Shown piece after piece: positions 59,863 through 64,000 of a stretch of 64,000 bases of DNA. Source of the DNA: Pseudomonas veronii (GTDB lineage: Bacteria > Pseudomonadota > Gammaproteobacteria > Pseudomonadales > Pseudomonadaceae); NCBI RefSeq assembly GCF_001439695.1, contig NZ_JYLL01000013.1:1-64000 (forward strand). Direction: 5' to 3'. Below the pieces are notes generated by a model. That model was given only the letters and a program-made list of their open reading frames with translations, did not search any database and was not told the DNA's origin. The translations under genes and the position numbers were made by a program. Numbering within the stretch: position 1 is the stretch's first letter; each line of letters begins with the position of its first letter.

Positions 59863-61182
59863 ATGAAGCCTTCCGCTTCGCCCCAGCCTCGCCGTGCTGC
59901 GGCCGCCGCTTTCATCGGCACCATGATCGAGTGGTACGACTTTTACATCTACGCCACCGCCGCCGCGTTGGTGTTCGGTCAGCTGTTTTTCCCTTCCGAA
60001 GATAAATTGTTCAGCACCATGGCCGCGTTCGGCACCTTTGCCGTAGGCTTTTTCGCGCGGCCGTTGGGCGGCATTGTGTTCGGGCATATCGGCGATCGCA
60101 TCGGCCGCAAGAAGTCGCTGGTGATCACTCTGGTCATGATGGGCGTGGTCACGGTGTGCATCGGGTTGTTGCCGAGCTACGCACAGATCGGCGTCGCGGC
60201 GCCGGTCCTGCTGGTGCTGTTGCGCATCGTGCAGGGCATCGCCGTCGGTGGCGAGTGGGGCGGGGCGGTGTTGATGGCCGGCGAGCATGCGCCAAAGGGC
60301 CGCCGCAATTTCTTTGCCTCCTTTGCTCAGTTGGGCAGCCCGGCGGGGCTGATTCTGTCGCTGCTGGCGTTCAGCGCGGTGACCCGTTTGCCCGAAGAAG
60401 ACCTGCTCAGTTGGGGCTGGCGTCTGCCGTTCCTGGCCAGCGCCTTGCTGTTGATCGTTGGCCTGGCGATTCGCCTGGGGGTGAACGAGTCGCCTGAGTT
60501 CCTCGAAGACAAAGCCTTGGCCGAAAAGGCACGGGCGCTCAAGCCGGACCAGGCCCCGGTGATCGAGGTGCTGAAAACCGCCTGGCGCCCGCTGCTGCTG
60601 TGCATCGGTGCCAACACCCTGGGCATCGCCGGCGTGTATTTCACCAACACTTTTATGATTGCCTACAGCACTCAGCAACTGGGCCTACCGCGCTCGTTGA
60701 TTTTGGAGTGCCTGTTCGTCGTCGCCATCATCCAGTTCTGCGTACAGCCCCTGGCGGCCTGGGTCGCGGAGAAGGTCGGCGCCACGCGTTTCCTCTGCGC
60801 GATGACGGTGCTGGCGATGGCGTCGCCTTACCCGATGTTCGTACTGGTCAGCAGCGGTGAGGCGCCGTTGATCATCCTCGGCATCGCCCTGGCGGTGGTG
60901 TGCATGGCCTCGTTTTATGCGGTGATCGCGGGCTTTGTCAGCGGCCTGTTTGAAACCCGCGTGCGCTACACCGCGATTTCCCTGGCCTATCAGGTGTGCG
61001 GTGCGCTGGCCGGTGGCCTGACGCCGTTGATCGGCACCTGGCTGGCCCACGAATACCAAGGCCAATGGTGGCCGATGGCAGTGTTTTACAGCCTGATCGC
61101 GGCGGTCTCGCTGGTGAGCGTATTGGCCTTGTCGCGCCGCCACGCCACTGCCCACCGTCTGGAAATGGCCCCTGGTGTTTAA
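59863..61182 (+). CDS. MHS-family major facilitator transporter
   Basis: A 439-residue, 12-helix MFS protein of the metabolite:H+ symporter type: FIGTMIEWYDFYIYATAAAL at the N-terminus, the loop-2/3 motif GHIGDRIGRKKSL, and RIVQGIAVGGEWGGAVLM. Relatives import shikimate, proline/betaine or alpha-ketoglutarate; the substrate here is unknown. GGAG precedes the ATG. First gene of a three-gene unit. Confidence 0.9.
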   Translation: MKPSASPQPRRAAAAAFIGTMIEWYDFYIYATAAALVFGQLFFPSEDKLFSTMAAFGTFAVGFFARPLGGIVFGHIGDRIGRKKSLVITLVMMGVVTVCIGLLPSYAQIGVAAPVLLVLLRIVQGIAVGGEWGGAVLMAGEHAPKGRRNFFASFAQLGSPAGLILSLLAFSAVTRLPEEDLLSWGWRLPFLASALLLIVGLAIRLGVNESPEFLEDKALAEKARALKPDQAPVIEVLKTAWRPLLLCIGANTLGIAGVYFTNTFMIAYSTQQLGLPRSLILECLFVVAIIQFCVQPLAAWVAEKVGATRFLCAMTVLAMASPYPMFVLVSSGEAPLIILGIALAVVCMASFYAVIAGFVSGLFETRVRYTAISLAYQVCGALAGGLTPLIGTWLAHEYQGQWWPMAVFYSLIAAVSLVSVLALSRRHATAHRLEMAPGV

Positions 61183-61195
61183 TGGAGCGGGTGCA

Positions 61196-62425
61196 ATGTT
61201 GAAGATTAAGGGTGAGCGTTTATGGGCCAGCCTGATGGCCATGGCCGAAGTCGGCGCGACCGCGCGCGGCGGCAGTTGCCGCCTGGCGTTGAGCGCCGAA
61301 GACCACGCCGGTCGCGAGCTGTTCAGCCACTGGTGCAAGGCCGCCGGGCTGACCTTGAGCATGGACGCCATCGGCAACCTGTTCGCCCGGCGTGCCGGTA
61401 CGGATAAGGACGCCGCGCCGGTGATGATCGGCAGTCACCTCGACACCCAGCCGGAAGGCGGCCGCTTCGACGGTGTCTACGGCGTGCTGGCCGGCCTGGA
61501 GGTGATGCGCAGCCTCGACGACCATGGCATCCAGACCCGCAAGCCGCTGGAAATCGCGGTATGGACGAACGAGGAGGGCGCCCGTTTCACCCCCGCCATG
61601 CTCGGCTCCGCCGTGTTCACCGGTACGTTGGCGCTGGACCAAGCCCTGGCCACCACCGATGCCGACGGCATCAGCGTGGCCGACGCCTTGCGCACGCTCG
61701 GCTGCCACGGCAAGCGTGCTCTGGGCGGGGCGGTGGATGCGTATTTCGAAGCCCATATCGAGCAAGGCCCGATCCTTGAGGACCACGCCAAGAGCATCGG
61801 CGTGGTCAGTGGTGGCCAGGCGATTCGCTGGCTCGATGTGCGGGTCGAAGGGCTGGCCGCGCATGCTGGCACCACACCGATGCCGCTGCGCAAGGACGCG
61901 CTGTATGGCGCCGCGAAAATGATCCAGGCCCTGGAATGCCTCGCCATGGATTTCGCCCCCCAGGGCCTCACCACCGTCGGCGAGTTGAGCATTGCCAAGT
62001 CTTCGCGCAACACCATTCCCGGTTTGCTGACCTTCACCGTCGACCTGCGCCATCACCGCGACGCCGACATTGAGGCGATGGAGCAGCAGGTCAGGGCGCG
62101 CTTGCAGGCCATCGCGCAGAAGCGCGGCCTGAGCGTCACCATCAGCCCTCACTGGATCAGCCCAGCGACGCCGTTCGACGCCGAATGCGTGGCCTGCGTG
62201 CAAGCGGCGGTGGACGCCTTGGGTTACAGCCAGCAGCCCATCGTCAGCGGCGCCGGCCACGATGCCATCCACCTCGCACGCTATTGCCCGACGGCGATGA
62301 TCTTCATCCCCTGCGTCGGCGGCCTCAGCCACAACGAAGCCGAAGACGTACTGCCCGAGGATGTGCGCCAGGGCGCCGATGTTTTACTCAACGCCGTGTT
62401 GAAACGTGCCGGCCAAGCCAACTGA
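61196..62425 (+). CDS. M20-family Zn-dependent amidohydrolase (hydantoinase/carbamoylase type)
   Basis: A 409-residue enzyme. Metal-binding and dimerisation motifs typical of N-carbamoyl-L-amino acid hydrolase-like enzymes are present: GSHLDTQPEGGRFDGVYGV, NEEGARFTPAML, EAHIEQGPILE, GLAAHAGTTPMPLRKDA, and a late SGAGHDAIHLA. It should cleave an amide or carbamoyl bond of the imported compound. It starts 13 bp after the transporter gene. Confidence 0.9.
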   Translation: MLKIKGERLWASLMAMAEVGATARGGSCRLALSAEDHAGRELFSHWCKAAGLTLSMDAIGNLFARRAGTDKDAAPVMIGSHLDTQPEGGRFDGVYGVLAGLEVMRSLDDHGIQTRKPLEIAVWTNEEGARFTPAMLGSAVFTGTLALDQALATTDADGISVADALRTLGCHGKRALGGAVDAYFEAHIEQGPILEDHAKSIGVVSGGQAIRWLDVRVEGLAAHAGTTPMPLRKDALYGAAKMIQALECLAMDFAPQGLTTVGELSIAKSSRNTIPGLLTFTVDLRHHRDADIEAMEQQVRARLQAIAQKRGLSVTISPHWISPATPFDAECVACVQAAVDALGYSQQPIVSGAGHDAIHLARYCPTAMIFIPCVGGLSHNEAEDVLPEDVRQGADVLLNAVLKRAGQAN

Positions 62426-62512
62426 CCGCCTCATTCAGGACGACTGAAGACGACCTGCCGGGCCGCAGGCAAGCCAGCGCCCACCGGCAGCGTGTTCACT
62501 CAGGAGATTCCC

Positions 62513-63538
62513 ATGCAAACATTCTTCCACCCCGAACAACTCCTGCATCATCCGCGCAGCTACTACTCCCGTGGCCAGATGCGAACGCCGCAGGAAGTCC
62601 CCGAGCGCGCCCGCAACCTGCTGCGGGCCGCGCAAACCCTGGGGTTTGAGATTGTGTCACCCGAGGACCACGGCCTTGAGCCGCTGCTGGCGGTACACGC
62701 TGCGCCCTACCTGACCTTCCTTCAGGAGGCTTACCCGCGCTGGAAGGAAATCCCTGAAGAGTGGGGCGACGAAGTCATGTCCAACATCTTCGTGCGTGAA
62801 CCCAACGCCCTGCGCGGCATCCTCGCCCAAGCCGCACGCTACCTGGCGGATGGCAGTTGCCCGGTCGGCGAACGGACCTGGCGCTCGGCCTATTGGTCGG
62901 CCCAAAGCGCCGTCGCTGCCGCCAAGGCCGTCCTCGATGGCGCGCCCGCCGCCTACGCGCTGTGTCGCCCCCCCGGTCATCACGCGCGCTTCGATGCGGC
63001 GGGCGGCTTCTGCTACATCAACAATGCCGCGGTGGCGGCGCAGGTGTTGCGCGAAGGCTTCCAGCGCGTCGCGGTGCTGGATACCGATATGCATCACGGC
63101 CAAGGCATTCAGGAGATTTTCTACGACCGCGACGACGTGCTCTACGTGTCGATCCACGGCGACCCGACCAACTTCTACCCGGCTGTCGCCGGTTTTGCCG
63201 ACGAGCGCGGCAACGCGGCCGGCGAAGGTTTCAACCTCAACCTGCCGATGCCCCACGGTGCCAGCGAGGCGGTGTTCTTTGAACAGCTCGAACTGGCCCT
63301 CAAGGCGCTGAAGGACTTTTCTGCGGATGTGCTGGTGCTCTCCCTGGGCTTCGATATCTACGAACTGGACCCGCAAAGCAAAGTCGCGGTGACGCGGGAC
63401 GGGTTTGCGCGCTTGGGTGAGCACATCCGCGGCCTGGGGTTGCCCTGTGTGATCGTGCAGGAGGGCGGGTATCACCTGGAGACGTTGGACAGCAATGCGC
63501 AGGCGTTCTTCAGCGGCCCGCAGGCTTGGGCGAAGTAA
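62513..63538 (+). CDS. Class II HDAC-like deacetylase (acetylpolyamine amidohydrolase type)
   Basis: A 341-residue arginase/deacetylase-fold enzyme. Active-site His156-His157 (CRPPGHHARF), zinc ligands Asp192 and His194 (LDTDMHHGQG), SIHGDPTNFYP, and the Tyr of QEGGYHLE are all present. P. aeruginosa homologues remove acetyl groups from acetylpolyamines. With the transporter and M20 hydrolase it suggests uptake and stepwise deacylation of an N-acylated amine. Confidence 0.92.
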   Translation: MQTFFHPEQLLHHPRSYYSRGQMRTPQEVPERARNLLRAAQTLGFEIVSPEDHGLEPLLAVHAAPYLTFLQEAYPRWKEIPEEWGDEVMSNIFVREPNALRGILAQAARYLADGSCPVGERTWRSAYWSAQSAVAAAKAVLDGAPAAYALCRPPGHHARFDAAGGFCYINNAAVAAQVLREGFQRVAVLDTDMHHGQGIQEIFYDRDDVLYVSIHGDPTNFYPAVAGFADERGNAAGEGFNLNLPMPHGASEAVFFEQLELALKALKDFSADVLVLSLGFDIYELDPQSKVAVTRDGFARLGEHIRGLGLPCVIVQEGGYHLETLDSNAQAFFSGPQAWAK

Positions 63539-63608
63539 CCGAGTATCGGTTTTGTGGAGGTGTGATATCTTTGTGCCATCATATGTCGTGACGATCACGG
63601 AGGATGGT

Positions 63609-63740
63609 ATGAAGAAGCTGTTATTGGTCGGGGTTTTGGTGGTGTTGGCGTGTAGCCCGTTTTTTGCCGCAGCGTGTCCGAAGGGGACACATCCGGTCGG
63701 GGGCACGGGGTCGCACCACAAAGGTGGGACTTGTCAGTAG
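63609..63740 (+). CDS. Tiny secreted protein, CPKGTHP family
   Basis: A 43-residue product: a signal peptide (MKKLLLVGVLVVLACSPFFA), then a mature peptide of about 21 residues containing CPKGTHPVGGTGSHHKGGTC with two Cys that can form one disulfide. GGAGGATGGT precedes the ATG. Similar tiny proteins occur in other pseudomonads as far as I recall; function unknown. A frame open from 63495 overlaps the deacetylase gene and was not used. Confidence 0.75.
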   Translation: MKKLLLVGVLVVLACSPFFAAACPKGTHPVGGTGSHHKGGTCQ

Positions 63741-63829
63741 TCGATGGCTCGACAAGGCGTGTGAAGTCGCGGTTCGAGCGTCAACCCCGTGCGGGTGCGC
63801 TTGAGGGCGGTTAACCGATGCCCGCAGCG

Positions 63830-63866
63830 AAAAGCCTGCTGAACCGAGCGTTCTGCAGGCTTTTTC
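63830..63866. terminator. Rho-independent terminator
   Basis: GAAAAGCCTGC-N15-GCAGGCTTTTTC, with A- and T-runs on both sides, about 90 bp after the small secreted gene. The rest of 63741-64000 shows no supported gene. Confidence 0.85.
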
Positions 63867-64000
63867 GTTTCGGATGGAGAGATCAGGTTCTTTCCCGTGT
63901 AGGGATTTTTCCGCATACGCAAATCTCCCTGTAATCCTGCATGACTGATCGCAGGCGCACGCGGGGAAATGGATGACGTCTCTAAAGTCCTGATCCTGGC

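Noticed and set aside
63734..63922. 62-codon minus-strand frame (MRMRKNPYTGKNLISPSET...)
   Set aside because: It reads straight through the strong hairpin terminator at 63830-63866 and has no recognisable domain; a ribosome-binding-like AGGGAG precedes it but is not enough.
1..64000. CRISPR array or rRNA operon
   Set aside because: No regularly spaced short repeats and no rRNA-like sequence were seen on either strand.

Overview
The window is a piece of a Pseudomonas chromosome, most likely of the P. fluorescens group. The evidence is the high GC content, the algU-mucA-mucB-mucD operon, a phaG very close to the P. putida transacylase, a tctCBA/tctDE tricarboxylate locus with an OprD-type porin, and REP/REPIN palindromes of the GTGGGAG...GGCTTGC type. 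There are no rRNA genes and no CRISPR array.

Layout. 0-0.4 kb: N-terminus of an IS110-family transposase running off the left edge, with a structured leader that could encode a bridge RNA, then tRNA-Gly(CCC). 0.4-2.5 kb: phaG, rsuA and a small Cys-rich CWC protein. 2.5-10.8 kb: a guanidine-utilisation operon read on the minus strand. It has a sigma-54-like promoter, a guanidine-I (ykkC) riboswitch, an ABC transporter, two DUF1989-type proteins (carboxyguanidine deiminase subunits) and a 1207-residue urea/guanidine carboxylase that carries an in-frame REPIN. 10.9-13.8 kb: a lipoprotein, a secreted DUF3757-like protein, an enoyl-CoA hydratase/HIBYL-CoA hydrolase-like enzyme and ung.

13.8-28.2 kb is the least explained part. 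Four large paralogous proteins are built from tandem Ig-like domains. Two of them end in a predicted seven-bladed YVTN-type beta-propeller. An autotransporter sits in the middle. Each of the four genes, and the DUF3757-like gene, is preceded 80-160 bp upstream by the same 16-bp dyad, CTGTNA-N4-TRACAG, which fits the CT-N12-AG form of Pseudomonas lux/las-type boxes. This points to a small co-regulated, apparently undescribed cell-surface or secreted system. The regulator is not in the window.

28.2-35.9 kb: oprD-tctC-tctB-tctA-abrB facing away from tctD-tctE, with Crc/Hfq-type CA motifs before oprD and tctC. 35.9-52.2 kb: conserved core genes (HDOD protein, ygfZ, sdhE-ygfX, nadB, algU-mucABD without mucC, bepA, a tusA-like gene, a PerM-family permease, bcp-gcvR, dapA-bamC-MBL-purC). 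52.3-58.7 kb: a variable island next to tRNA-Ser(CGA), with prophage debris (HNH endonuclease, terminase tail, portal), a higBA toxin-antitoxin pair lying between two copies of the terminase tail, two AT-rich genes of unknown function, an EAL phosphodiesterase, an XRE regulator and a gene with a G10 tract. 58.7-63.9 kb: a LysR regulator facing an MHS-family transporter, an M20-type amidohydrolase and a class II HDAC-like deacetylase (a probable catabolic unit), then a tiny secreted Cys-containing peptide gene.
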